Source: Bacillota bacterium (GTDB lineage: Bacteria; Bacillota; UBA4882; UBA10575). Taken from it: DNA of 57,219 bases. Where the stretch lies: NCBI GenBank assembly GCA_012735135.1, contig JAAYHY010000042.1:1-57219 (forward strand). Reading direction: 5' to 3'. Each line of letters opens with the position of its first letter. Position 1 is the stretch's first letter. The notes under the pieces are model-generated. The model ran no database searches. It was not told where the DNA came from and saw only the letters and a list, made by a program, of their open reading frames with translations. Shown in pieces: positions 35,942-45,084 of this stretch. The translations under genes and the position numbers were made by a program.

Positions 35942-37315
35942 ATGGTGGTTTATGATTTAATTGTGATTGGCGGTGGGCCGGCCGGCTATCATGGGGCGAA
36001 TCTGGCGGGGAAAAACGGTTTAAAAGTCCTTTTAATCGAGAAAACAGCCTTGGGCGGTGTCTGTTTAAATACCGGTTGTATCCCTTCGAAGACCTGGCTC
36101 CATGCGGCGAAAATTTACGCTGAGGCCAAAAACGGAGCCGCCTACGGCGTCCGCACGGAAGGGATCAGTTTGGACCAGGAACGGGTTACCGCCCGTAAAA
36201 ATAAGGTGGTTAAGATTCTGGCGGCCGGGATCAGAAACCAGCTCCAAAAGAACAATGTGCAGGTGGTGGCCGCGCAAGGAGATATTATCGGCCGGGACGA
36301 AACAGGATTTATGGTCAAGGCTGGCGAAGATTATTACAGCGGAAAGAATCTCCTCATTGCCACCGGATCGGTGCCCATCATCCCGCCGATCCCCGGTTTG
36401 GAGACCGCCCTCCGGGAAGGGATGGTCTTGACCAATGAAGAGATCTTTAATTTATCCCGGGTCCCCGCATCCTTGGTGGTCATTGGGGGCGGGGTCATCG
36501 GTTTGGAGATGGCCGCCTACTTCAATGCGGCCGGCAGTAAAGTCACCGTCATTGAGCTCCGGGACCGGATCGGGGGCGAGATCGACCCGGAGATTGCGGC
36601 GGTCCTTTTGGGCAACTACCGGAAGAAAGGGGTTGACTTCCGGTTAAACGCCAGGGTCACCGCGGTGGAACGCAAAAGAGTGAAATTTATCGCCGGTGAC
36701 GGTGAAGAGGAAGTCGAGGCGGAACAGGTCTTGCTTAGCGTCGGCCGGCGCCCTTTCCTCTCCGGCTTTGGTTTGGAAAACCTCAATCCGGTGCTGGAAA
36801 AGGGCCGCCTCCTGGTGGATCGTTCCGGCCGGACCAGTGTTCCGGGGCTATATGCGGCCGGCGATGTCAACGGCCGTTCCATGCTCGCCCATACGGCCTA
36901 CCGGGAAGCGGAGGTCTGTGTCGGCCGGATTCTGGGCCGGACGGAGGAAGTAAACTATGAAGCGATTCCGGCGGTGATCTATACCAGCCCGGAGGTGGCC
37001 TCCGTCGGCGAGTCGGCGGAGTCGGCCGCCCGGAAGGGCTTGGCGGTTGAGACGGTTACGATCTCGATGCGCTATAGCGGACGTTATCTTGCGGAGCATG
37101 AAGGGGGAGACGGACTATGCAAGTTAGTCTTCACCCGGCCGGAACAGCGGCTCATCGGAGTGCACTTGATTTCGGAATATGCTTCGGAGCTAATTTATGG
37201 AGCAGGGATGATGATCGACCGGAAGATGCAAGCAGAGGAGATCAAAAAGGTGGTTTTCCCCCACCCGACCATTGGTGAAATAATAAAGGAAGCTGTTTGG
37301 TCCTTACCGGGTTGA
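35942..37315 (+). CDS. lpdA: Dihydrolipoyl dehydrogenase
   Basis: A flavoprotein that reoxidises the dihydrolipoyl group with NAD. The 457-residue product has FAD motif VIGGGPAGYHGA near residue 8, the redox disulfide GGVCLNTGCIPSK near residue 38, the NAD motif VIGGGVIGLEMA near residue 179, the second FAD motif GLYAAGDV near residue 302, and the C-terminal HPTIGE base motif near residue 440. It follows lipA by 26 bp. The length is at the short end of the normal range. Confidence 0.95.
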   Translation: MVVYDLIVIGGGPAGYHGANLAGKNGLKVLLIEKTALGGVCLNTGCIPSKTWLHAAKIYAEAKNGAAYGVRTEGISLDQERVTARKNKVVKILAAGIRNQLQKNNVQVVAAQGDIIGRDETGFMVKAGEDYYSGKNLLIATGSVPIIPPIPGLETALREGMVLTNEEIFNLSRVPASLVVIGGGVIGLEMAAYFNAAGSKVTVIELRDRIGGEIDPEIAAVLLGNYRKKGVDFRLNARVTAVERKRVKFIAGDGEEEVEAEQVLLSVGRRPFLSGFGLENLNPVLEKGRLLVDRSGRTSVPGLYAAGDVNGRSMLAHTAYREAEVCVGRILGRTEEVNYEAIPAVIYTSPEVASVGESAESAARKGLAVETVTISMRYSGRYLAEHEGGDGLCKLVFTRPEQRLIGVHLISEYASELIYGAGMMIDRKMQAEEIKKVVFPHPTIGEIIKEAVWSLPG

Positions 37316-37391
37316 GAAGCGAACGGGCTTATCTTGGACTAAACTGGGATGGATTCCGGTGGGCTACAACTATGGAAAGTTGGTGAAGGGC

Positions 37392-38429
37392 ATGCGCTAT
37401 CTGCCATTGTCTGAGATTACCGAGGAGATGTATCTGGCCAGACCGATCTTTAGCGGGGACGGCAAAGTCTTGTTATCCAATGGCGTCAAACTTACCAAAT
37501 CCTACCTGGAACGCTTGAAAGGACTTGGTTACGAACATCTATATGTCTACATGGAGGGGGAGAAAGTAACCACCTTTAGCGCTCCGGTCAGTGATCAAAC
37601 CATCCGCGACGCCCTCCAGGGGGTGAAGGATTCTTTTCTCAAAGCCGCCCAGCAGCGGCAATTAAACCTAAAACAGGTCAATGAAGTGGTCAATTACATC
37701 CTGGATGAGATTCTGACCAACCCCACCGTCCTTTATAACCTCATGGATTTAAAAAACCATGATAATTACTATTACCTCCATTCCGTGAACGTGAGTATCA
37801 TTTCCGCCTTGATCGGCAAAAAGCTGGGTCTGGCCAGGGATAAAATCAAGGAGTTAACCACCGGAGCGCTCCTCCATGATATCGGGATGGTTTGTATTGA
37901 TCCGTTGATTATTAGTCAACCCCGGCGCCTCTCCGATGAGGAGATGGCTGCCGTGCGGGAGCATACCAACTTTGGCTTTCAACTCTTGCGCTCGGCGCGG
38001 AACTTAAGTGTTTTAGTGGCGCACATCGCCTACCAGCACCATGAACGGATGGACGGCAGCGGTTACCCGAAGGGGATCACCGGGAAAGATATTCATTTGT
38101 ACGGAAAGATTGTGGCGGTTGCCGATTCCTATGAGACGATGACAACCGGCCGTGTCTACCGGAAAGCATTATGGAGCCATGAAGCGATCCGGCAATTGAA
38201 GGAAAGCGCGCCGGAGAAATATGATCCGGACGTGGTAGAGGCCATGGCCTCCTCGGTGGCCTCCTACCCGGTGGGAAGTGTAGTTAGCTTGAACACCCAT
38301 GAAGAGGCGGTCGTCGTCGATGTGAACGCCAAAAAAATTACGATCCAGTTTTCCAGCGGCCCGCGGGTCAACGCCCTTTTAGATTTAGAGCCCGACTCGG
38401 AGATTAAAATTGAAGAACGCTTATCATAA
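37392..38429 (+). CDS. HD-GYP domain phosphodiesterase
   Basis: A 345-residue protein predicted to degrade cyclic di-GMP. ATG 37392 is preferred because the conserved family start MRYLPLSEITEEMYLARPIF begins there and GGTGA lies upstream; GTG 37359 is an alternative. An N-terminal DUF3391-like regulatory domain precedes the HD-GYP domain with LLHDIGM near residue 163 and HHERMDGSGYPKG near residue 217. There is no membrane helix or receiver domain, so it is cytosolic. A terminator follows, making it a single-gene unit. Confidence 0.9.
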   Translation: MRYLPLSEITEEMYLARPIFSGDGKVLLSNGVKLTKSYLERLKGLGYEHLYVYMEGEKVTTFSAPVSDQTIRDALQGVKDSFLKAAQQRQLNLKQVNEVVNYILDEILTNPTVLYNLMDLKNHDNYYYLHSVNVSIISALIGKKLGLARDKIKELTTGALLHDIGMVCIDPLIISQPRRLSDEEMAAVREHTNFGFQLLRSARNLSVLVAHIAYQHHERMDGSGYPKGITGKDIHLYGKIVAVADSYETMTTGRVYRKALWSHEAIRQLKESAPEKYDPDVVEAMASSVASYPVGSVVSLNTHEEAVVVDVNAKKITIQFSSGPRVNALLDLEPDSEIKIEERLS

Positions 38430-38447
38430 ATTTGATCGTTACGGTCT

Positions 38448-38473
38448 AGCGCCCGGCGGGGCGCTTTTTTTTT
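38448..38473 (+). terminator. Terminator after the HD-GYP gene
   Basis: A perfect 7-bp stem, AGCGCCC with GGGCGCT, has a 4-nt loop and is followed by nine T residues. Confidence 0.95.
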
Positions 38474-38561
38474 ATCCGGTAAACTAAATAAAACCGGAGA
38501 AAATTGGTCCCAGAGAGAAAAGAATGATAACAAAATTCCATATTCATTATTCAATAGGCCA

Positions 38562-38589
38562 TTTACAGGCGGGACCCCCGTGATAAAAT
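38562..38589 (+). promoter_or_regulatory. Probable promoter of the GH4 gene
   Basis: TTTACA (38562-38567) and TAAAAT (38584-38589) are 16 bp apart, 35 nt upstream of the start codon. The match is moderate. Confidence 0.5.
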
Positions 38590-38624
38590 GATCGTGTTAA
38601 TAATAATTTAGTAGTGGGGGTGGC

Positions 38625-39950
38625 ATGATGAAAAAAATAGCCTTCATTGGGGCTGGTAGCTTTGGCTTTACCAGAGATCTGGTCCGCGATATTCTTTCCT
38701 TTCCCGCTTTGGCCGACAGTACTTTGGCACTAATGGATATTGATCAGGAGCGACTAGCTTTTATCAAAGAAGCGGTGGATAAGATCGTCGCCGCCGGGAA
38801 TTATCCGGCTAAGGTAGTGGCCACCACCGACCGGGTGGAAGCCCTCAAAGATGCGGACGGGGTAGTTTGTACCATTTTGGTTGGTGGCGTTGATGTCTGG
38901 CGCCATGATATCGAAATCCCTAAAAAGTACGGGGTAGATATTAATGTGGGGGATACCCGGGGACCCGCCGGTATTTTCCGCGCCTTAAGAACAATCCCGG
39001 TGATGCTTGATATTTGCCGTGATATTGAAAGATATTGTCCGGAGGCGATCTTTCTAAATTATACTAACCCCATGGCCATGCTCTGCCGGGCGATGCAAGA
39101 AAAGAGCAAGGTTAAGGTAACCGGTCTTTGCCACAGTGTGCAGGGAACCGCAAGCATGTTGGCGCGGTGGATCGGCGCGCCCATGGAGGAGATTACCTAT
39201 TTGTGCGCCGGGATTAACCACCAGGCTTGGTACCTTCAGTATAAATGGAACGGCAAAGATGCTTACCCCCTGATTCGGGAAGCAATCAAGCGACCGGAGA
39301 TTTACAACGAGGAACAAGTGCGCAACGAAATGTTTTTGCATTTGGATTATTATGTGACCGAATCAAGCGGACATAACTCCGAGTATAATGCCTGGTTTCG
39401 CAAACGCCCTGATTTAATCGAGAAATATTGCACCCACGGGACTGGCTGGAATCCGGGGCATCATGCCTATATTTTGAATGAGTATCGCCGCATGGAACAT
39501 ACATGGAAGGATGAGATTAAGGCGTGGTTGGCGAAGGATCAGCTCAACCTTGAACGGGGACAAGAATATGCGGACAGCATCTTTAATGCGGTCTTTGGTG
39601 ACGGTACCGTCTTTGGGTTTAACGGCTATCTGCGTAATTTCGGCCTGATTGACAACCTGCCGGAAGGTTGCTGCGTGGAGGTGCCTGTGATCGCTTCCCG
39701 CCGTGGCCTTGACCCGCTTCATGTCGGCCCCCTCCCCGAACAGCTGGCTATTTTAAATAATATCAGTGCCCGTTGTGAGGAAATGGCGGTGGAAGGGGCC
39801 TTAACCGGGGATCCGCGCAAAATCTTCCATGCCATCTGTTATGATCCATTAACCTCAGCCGTTTTAAGTTTGGCCGAGATCAAGACAATGGTCGATGAGA
39901 TGTTTAAGGTTAATGAAAAATGGTTGCCCCAGTTCAAGCATTTTAACTGA
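38625..39950 (+). CDS. GH4 family glycosidase (alpha-galactosidase/alpha-glycuronidase group)
   Basis: An NAD- and divalent-metal-dependent glycosidase of 441 residues. The Rossmann motif [13 protein letters not shown] is near residue 7, NYTNPMA near residue 148, and the metal motif GLCHSVQGT near residue 167; the CHSV form marks the subgroup acting on non-phosphorylated alpha-galactosides or alpha-uronides, not 6-phosphoglucosides. AGINHQAW near residue 195 fits. It precedes the sensor and transporter genes and probably cleaves the imported sugar in the cytoplasm. ATG 38625 follows GGGGGTGG; ATG 38628 is equally possible. Confidence 0.9.
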   Translation: MMKKIAFIGAGSFGFTRDLVRDILSFPALADSTLALMDIDQERLAFIKEAVDKIVAAGNYPAKVVATTDRVEALKDADGVVCTILVGGVDVWRHDIEIPKKYGVDINVGDTRGPAGIFRALRTIPVMLDICRDIERYCPEAIFLNYTNPMAMLCRAMQEKSKVKVTGLCHSVQGTASMLARWIGAPMEEITYLCAGINHQAWYLQYKWNGKDAYPLIREAIKRPEIYNEEQVRNEMFLHLDYYVTESSGHNSEYNAWFRKRPDLIEKYCTHGTGWNPGHHAYILNEYRRMEHTWKDEIKAWLAKDQLNLERGQEYADSIFNAVFGDGTVFGFNGYLRNFGLIDNLPEGCCVEVPVIASRRGLDPLHVGPLPEQLAILNNISARCEEMAVEGALTGDPRKIFHAICYDPLTSAVLSLAEIKTMVDEMFKVNEKWLPQFKHFN

Positions 39951-40066
39951 GGAAACCTTAGTTGCCGATCGATAAAACTATGATGCCGGAATAATCGCTA
40001 CTTGCTGTTCTTTGGGCAGCCTTTGATGTTGATGTAACCAGAACAGGAAATAGCACTTTTTTTGCT

Positions 40067-40100
40067 GAGGTTCTTTTCCCAGGGAGGAACCTCATTTTTT
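40067..40100 (+). terminator. Terminator after the GH4 gene
   Basis: GAGGTTC (40067-40073) pairs with GAACCTC (40087-40093) and is followed by ATTTTTTATTT. It separates the glycosidase from the yesM-like operon. Confidence 0.85.
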
Positions 40101-40148
40101 ATTTAGAATTAATCCTATATTAACCAGTACGAAAGGAATTGGAAACCT

Positions 40149-41966
40149 TTGGCCAGAAGAAAACAGATAACTGGTTTGCTCGAGCGTTTTTTTACGAGCG
40201 TACAAGGGACCTTGATTATATATTTTGTCACGATTGCGGTTATCCCCACCTTTTTGTTGGGGTTGATCACATACTCTACCTTCTCCCGGATCATCAACGA
40301 CAAGGTTCAAATCTATGTTGAACAAATGATTATTAAGGTGAAGGAGAATATTGAATACTACTTCCGGGACTTGCAGAGTCTGGCCTATATGATCTCGGTC
40401 AATAACGACCTGCTTACTGCTTTGCGGGAAGAGACATTCTTAGATAAATGGAAAGAGATTAATTACGAAAACAAGTTAAAACATTTTCTGGCCAGCCTCA
40501 CCAGCACGCGGGCGGAAGTCAGGGGTATTTACGTAATATCCGAGGATAAAAGGAGGATTTACACCAGCGGGCCTCCGATTCTCATCAGTTATTTGCAGGA
40601 CTACGACTGGTACCAAGGGATTCTCAATTCCGATGATCATATCTACATTACTGACATTCATGAAGACGATTATGCCGGCGCCCTTTATGCCAATACCTCG
40701 AAGGTTGTCACCTATGCGCAACGCATCACGGATCTGGACGGACGGAAGCTCGGATGGATTTTGATCGATCTTAACTATAGTTTTGTCACCAAAATGCTGG
40801 AAAAGATGGACTTATGGGAGCAAGGCCAAATTACGGTCTTGGACTCGAAAGGAAAACTGATTTTTGGTGACCAAGCGGCGGCCGCCAAGTATCAGGAGAG
40901 TAACTTCCGCCAATTATACCTTCGGGATTGGGGCAGCCAGTTACAGAAGATCCAGGGCAAGACGGAGCTGGTTGTCTATCAAGCGGTCTCTTTTTGCGGC
41001 TGGAAGATAATCTTCTCCATCGACTATGACATTTTGCAGAAAGAAAACACGACGATTCGTAATGTAATTCTGGTGCTCTCTATTATCCTGCTCGGCGGAG
41101 CCATCTATCTGTCTGTGCATTTTTCCAGAAAGGTATCGAACCCGGTCCAAATCCTTTGTAACTCCATGAAAGAGGTGGAGGAAGGAAATCTGGAAGTCTC
41201 CATCCGGATTAGGAGTATGAAAGAGTTTAACCGGTTAGCGGCCAGTTTCAACCGGATGGTGGAACAGATCCGTAATTTGATGGACAACATTTATGAAGTC
41301 CAGCAAAAAAAGAGGCAAGCCGAGTTAAATGCGCTTCAAGCCCAGATCAATCCGCATTTTCTCTATAATACCCTCGATTCTTTGCGTTGGCTGGCTAAGC
41401 TTCATAATATTGAAGAGATCGCCAAGATCATATCGGCCCTCGAGAGTCTGTTACGGGCGAGTATCAGTAAGACCAATGATCTGATCCCCATTGGCGAGGA
41501 GATTGAAAACGTCCGTAATTATCTGGCCATCCAGTCATTTCGCTATGGGAACAATTTTTCTGTCACCTATATGATCGATCCGGCCGTAACCAGCTACTTG
41601 ACACCGCGCTTGATTTTACAGCCGATTGTCGAGAATGCGATTTATCATGGGGTAGGCAACATCGTTGGCGGTGAGATCGAGATCGGAGTCCATTCGGACA
41701 GTGCCGGAATCATCTTTGAAGTGCTGGATAATGGACCCGGGATCGCCCCGGAAAAGCTTAAAGCAATAACAGAAGGCAAAAATAAAAACAAAGACCGCTT
41801 CAGCGGTTTTGGGTTAATGAATGTCGAGGAACGGATCAGACTTTATTTTGATCAGGATTACGAGTTTGCGATTAACAACCGGGACCCCCGGGGAACCCGG
41901 GTTTTAATCAGGATTCCCCGGATTCGTAAATTTAAAGAAAGGAGCGTCGCCAATTGGGTAAAGTAA
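40149..41966 (+). CDS. yesM: YesM-type sensor histidine kinase
   Basis: A 605-residue membrane kinase. Order: helix near residues 20-42, extracytoplasmic sensor region (about 43-295, Cache-like), helix near 298-317, HAMP linker, then a His_kinase domain with QAQINPHFLYNTLDSLRW near residue 400 (phosphorylated His) and an HATPase domain with VENAIYHGV and the LDNGPGIAP motif. Start TTG 40149 with AAAGGA about 12 nt upstream. The yesN-type regulator starts inside its 3' end. It probably senses extracellular sugar, perhaps via the lipoprotein encoded two genes on. Confidence 0.93.
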   Translation: MARRKQITGLLERFFTSVQGTLIIYFVTIAVIPTFLLGLITYSTFSRIINDKVQIYVEQMIIKVKENIEYYFRDLQSLAYMISVNNDLLTALREETFLDKWKEINYENKLKHFLASLTSTRAEVRGIYVISEDKRRIYTSGPPILISYLQDYDWYQGILNSDDHIYITDIHEDDYAGALYANTSKVVTYAQRITDLDGRKLGWILIDLNYSFVTKMLEKMDLWEQGQITVLDSKGKLIFGDQAAAAKYQESNFRQLYLRDWGSQLQKIQGKTELVVYQAVSFCGWKIIFSIDYDILQKENTTIRNVILVLSIILLGGAIYLSVHFSRKVSNPVQILCNSMKEVEEGNLEVSIRIRSMKEFNRLAASFNRMVEQIRNLMDNIYEVQQKKRQAELNALQAQINPHFLYNTLDSLRWLAKLHNIEEIAKIISALESLLRASISKTNDLIPIGEEIENVRNYLAIQSFRYGNNFSVTYMIDPAVTSYLTPRLILQPIVENAIYHGVGNIVGGEIEIGVHSDSAGIIFEVLDNGPGIAPEKLKAITEGKNKNKDRFSGFGLMNVEERIRLYFDQDYEFAINNRDPRGTRVLIRIPRIRKFKERSVANWVK

Positions 41967-43573
41967 TGATCGTTGACGACGAGCTGTTGGTACGGGTTGG
42001 TTTGCGCTCCACCATCTCCTGGCAGAAATATGATTTTACGATTGTTGCCGATGCCGCCAACGGGCAAGAGGCGATTAAAAAATTTGCCGCCACCGACCCG
42101 GATATCCTCATTACCGACATCCGCATGCCAGGAATGGACGGTATTGAGTTGATCAAGATCTTGAAGCAAAAAAAACCCAAGTTGAAGACGATCATTCTTA
42201 CCAATTACGATGATTTTGCTTACACCCAAGAGGCACTGAAATTGGGAGCAGATGAATATCTGCGCAAGTCGACTTTGGACAACCAAACCCTAATCCCCAT
42301 TTTGGAACGGTTGTGGCGGAAAATCCAACAGGAGTCGGTCGAAGACCAGAGATTACAGCAGTTGCAAAAGCAAGCCTCATTGGGGGTCTTTTTACTCAAA
42401 AAACATTTTGTGGAGAGTCTAATCGGCGATGAATTGGATGAACAAAGATATCAAGAGTTTTTACAGGATTTGGGGTTAAATTGGCAGGAAAACAATTGGC
42501 AGCTCGTCCTCATGAAAGGAGAAAACGGAGCGGAGAACGCTTCCCGCTCCGGCCTTCACCCCTTAAACCTGATTGAAGAGATCACAGATGAAGCCGGGGC
42601 GTTGGTTGCCGAAGGGTCGAGCCCGGCTGAGTGGATCCTGATCTATAGTTTCCCGCAAAAGGAAGCCGGTTATTATCAAAAAAAGATCATCCCCTTTAAC
42701 GTCCGGCAGGTTCAAACCTGCCTTCAGCAATATCTGCAGCTCAAAACCACCGCTGTTTTCGGAACGGTCCTCACCTGTTATAAGCAGTTGCCGGCGGAAT
42801 ATGGAAAGGTGCGGGAGTATATGATGTATCGCTTTTTCTGGCCGGAAAAGAAGATGATCTTTCCGGAAGATATTCCCTGCGACACGAAGGATTATTGTTT
42901 GCCGGAAAGTAACGATCCGAATCTATCCGCTCTGATCAGGATGGGCGAGGAGGAGGAAGTTACGAAGGCCCTGGAGTGCCTATTTAAGAAGGTGACTCAA
43001 AGTGTCTCTCCTTTCCTTTTACGCCAGTTGTGCCAGGAGCTTTATGGGGAAATAGCCCGGCAGTGCCGGGAAGCCGGGATTCGGTTATCAGAGATCCTGA
43101 AGGAAGAAGAGCAATACTCATCCCATCTCGAGAACTTTCCGTCTATTCCGGCGATCGAAGATTGGTTCGTGGAGAAGTTTAATCATTTGATCGCGAAGAT
43201 GAAGAGCACCAGCTTAATGAATTACTCCCCGTCGATTCGGGAAGCGCTAATCTACATAAAGGAAAATTATAAGAATAAAAACTTGAGCCTTTCTTTAGTG
43301 GCCAACCAGGTCGGATTAAGCAAAAATCATTTTTGCACACGCTTTAAGGAAGAGACGGGATATAACTTTGTGGATTTTTTACATGTAACCAGGAGCGAAC
43401 AGGCTTGTGAGTTGTTACTCCATTCAGAGCTGCCTATCGCCGAAATCGCAGAGAGCGTCGGGTACATAGATCCCAAGTATTTTACCAAGGTATTCCAAAA
43501 ACATACCGGCTATTTACCGACAACATACAGGAAATTATTCCAAAAAGGTGGGCACCGGCATGAGATGGTCTAA
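41954..43573 (+). CDS. yesN: YesN-type response regulator with AraC DNA-binding domain
   Basis: A 539-residue regulator. The receiver domain has MIVDDE at the start, the phospho-Asp in ITDIRMPGMDG near residue 55, and the conserved Lys in EYLRKS near residue 105. A helical middle region of about 300 residues follows, then two AraC helix-turn-helix motifs (LVANQVGLSKNHFCTRFKEETG; IAEIAESVGYIDPKYFTKVFQK). TTG 41954 follows GAAAGGAG and overlaps yesM by 13 nt. It likely activates the adjacent transporter genes. Confidence 0.94.
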   Translation: MGKVMIVDDELLVRVGLRSTISWQKYDFTIVADAANGQEAIKKFAATDPDILITDIRMPGMDGIELIKILKQKKPKLKTIILTNYDDFAYTQEALKLGADEYLRKSTLDNQTLIPILERLWRKIQQESVEDQRLQQLQKQASLGVFLLKKHFVESLIGDELDEQRYQEFLQDLGLNWQENNWQLVLMKGENGAENASRSGLHPLNLIEEITDEAGALVAEGSSPAEWILIYSFPQKEAGYYQKKIIPFNVRQVQTCLQQYLQLKTTAVFGTVLTCYKQLPAEYGKVREYMMYRFFWPEKKMIFPEDIPCDTKDYCLPESNDPNLSALIRMGEEEEVTKALECLFKKVTQSVSPFLLRQLCQELYGEIARQCREAGIRLSEILKEEEQYSSHLENFPSIPAIEDWFVEKFNHLIAKMKSTSLMNYSPSIREALIYIKENYKNKNLSLSLVANQVGLSKNHFCTRFKEETGYNFVDFLHVTRSEQACELLLHSELPIAEIAESVGYIDPKYFTKVFQKHTGYLPTTYRKLFQKGGHRHEMV

Positions 43574-44828
43574 GTTTACCATTGTACTCTGCGGGTCATT
43601 GTTTCTGATCGGGTGTTTTAATGTTCACCGCCATGATCCCCAGGAAGAGAAATATGAGACGATCCATCTTTTAGGCACGGTGGGGATCCATGAATTGATC
43701 GTGGAACTGATTGAGGATGAATTGGCCGAGGCCGGGATCAAGGTCGAAAAAAACTTTTTTTATTGGGATACCTATCTGGCCAAAGCCCGTCAAGCCATCT
43801 TGAACGAGACCGGGGAGTATGATGTGATTTTGGGCCCCAATTCCGTGTTGTCCCGGTTCATCCGGAGCGGGAAACTGATTGCCCTAAACGATCTAGCCGC
43901 CCAAGCCGGCCTGCACCGGGATGATCTCTACCCGCAAATCCTGAACAGTATAATCTTCCAGGACAAATGGTATTCCCTTCCCTATTTGGCCGATGTTTTG
44001 ATTTACATTTACCGGCAAGATTTATTTGCCCGGATGGGCATCGATCCTCCCCAAAATATCGCTGAGATGTATGAAATTGCCCGGCGGATGACGACGGATT
44101 CCGTCTACGGTCTGGCCTTTCCCGCCAATCCTGATGACCCCGTAACCTCCATCTGGAGTTATTTTCTCTGGTCACACGGGGGCGATTATTTTACCGGTGA
44201 TTGGCGGCCAATGATCAATTCCCCGCAAAGTGTGGCGGCAACCCGCATCTACTTTTTAATCCTTGAGAACTGTGCGCCGGCGACGGTGGCGACTTGGAAA
44301 ACAGAGGAGGTTGTGGATAGTTTCATCGGGGGGAACCTGGCCGCGATGATCCTTTGGTCCAGTACGATACCGGTCATCGAGAACAGCGAAAAAAAGGGGA
44401 GCGGGGAAGTTGGGGGTGCGCCCTTACCGCCCGGCCCGACCAAGAACGCGATTTCTCCCTTTGCCAGTTGGGGACTGGTGATCCCACGGAGCGCCAAGCA
44501 TATCATCGCGGCTAAAAAATTTGCCCTAACTCTTGTATCAAATGAAACCTTGAGCACCATTGCGGATCTGGGAATGGCGCCTACTCCCTTGCCTAAGCTG
44601 AACCGCGAATCTGCGCAGAAGAATCCGGAAAAACCATTCGCCATTGCCACCGCGGCACTGGAGAAAGCCAAAGAGTGGCCGCTGCCCTTCCTGGAAGCCA
44701 ATCAGTATGTCCCGATCATTGGTTCGGTATTAAATGATATTCTGATGGGCGCGGATGCCGAAACCACGCTGGAAGAAGCAAATAAACAGATTGCCCTGTT
44801 GATCGCCGGGAGCAATGGCCGGCATTAA
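43560..44828 (+). CDS. Substrate-binding-like lipoprotein of the sensor unit
   Basis: A 422-residue family-1 extracellular sugar-binding protein. ATG 43560 has AAAGGTGG 7 nt upstream and overlaps yesN by 14 nt. The lipobox LIGC near residues 15-18 predicts a lipid anchor. The body has the two-lobed SBP pattern (YDVILGPNSVLSRFI; WYSLPYLADVLIYIYRQDLF). Because it is embedded in the yesMN pair and not in the permease block, it may be a sensing component that presents ligand to YesM. Alternatively it is a second importer-binding protein. Confidence 0.87.
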   Translation: MRWSKFTIVLCGSLFLIGCFNVHRHDPQEEKYETIHLLGTVGIHELIVELIEDELAEAGIKVEKNFFYWDTYLAKARQAILNETGEYDVILGPNSVLSRFIRSGKLIALNDLAAQAGLHRDDLYPQILNSIIFQDKWYSLPYLADVLIYIYRQDLFARMGIDPPQNIAEMYEIARRMTTDSVYGLAFPANPDDPVTSIWSYFLWSHGGDYFTGDWRPMINSPQSVAATRIYFLILENCAPATVATWKTEEVVDSFIGGNLAAMILWSSTIPVIENSEKKGSGEVGGAPLPPGPTKNAISPFASWGLVIPRSAKHIIAAKKFALTLVSNETLSTIADLGMAPTPLPKLNRESAQKNPEKPFAIATAALEKAKEWPLPFLEANQYVPIIGSVLNDILMGADAETTLEEANKQIALLIAGSNGRH

Positions 44829-44986
44829 TGGGGTCTTCTTTTATAAGAATATAGTCTACCTCCGCCGGAATATTCCCCACCTCCTTTTGGAACTCTCCTC
44901 GATTATTCATTGTTCTTTTACAATTTCAGAATGACAAAGAAAAAGAGCGGAATTTTAACTCTCTCCTTCTATTCATATATTTGTTA

Positions 44987-45009
44987 CCTTTATTGTAAAG
45001 CCTTTACTG
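44987..45009 (+). promoter_or_regulatory. Possible operator: direct repeat upstream of the transporter genes
   Basis: CCTTTATTG (44987-44995) and CCTTTACTG (45001-45009) form a direct repeat with 14-bp spacing, 76 nt before the start codon of the next gene, within a 256-bp AT-rich gap. AraC-type regulators use direct repeats, but the promoter was not located, so the assignment is tentative. Confidence 0.3.
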
Positions 45010-45084
45010 GTTGAAAGGAGGGAGTCTTAAGCGCGCATAAGTCAGAAGAGAAACCAAAAAGACAAAAAAAGGAGGTAAATTTCG

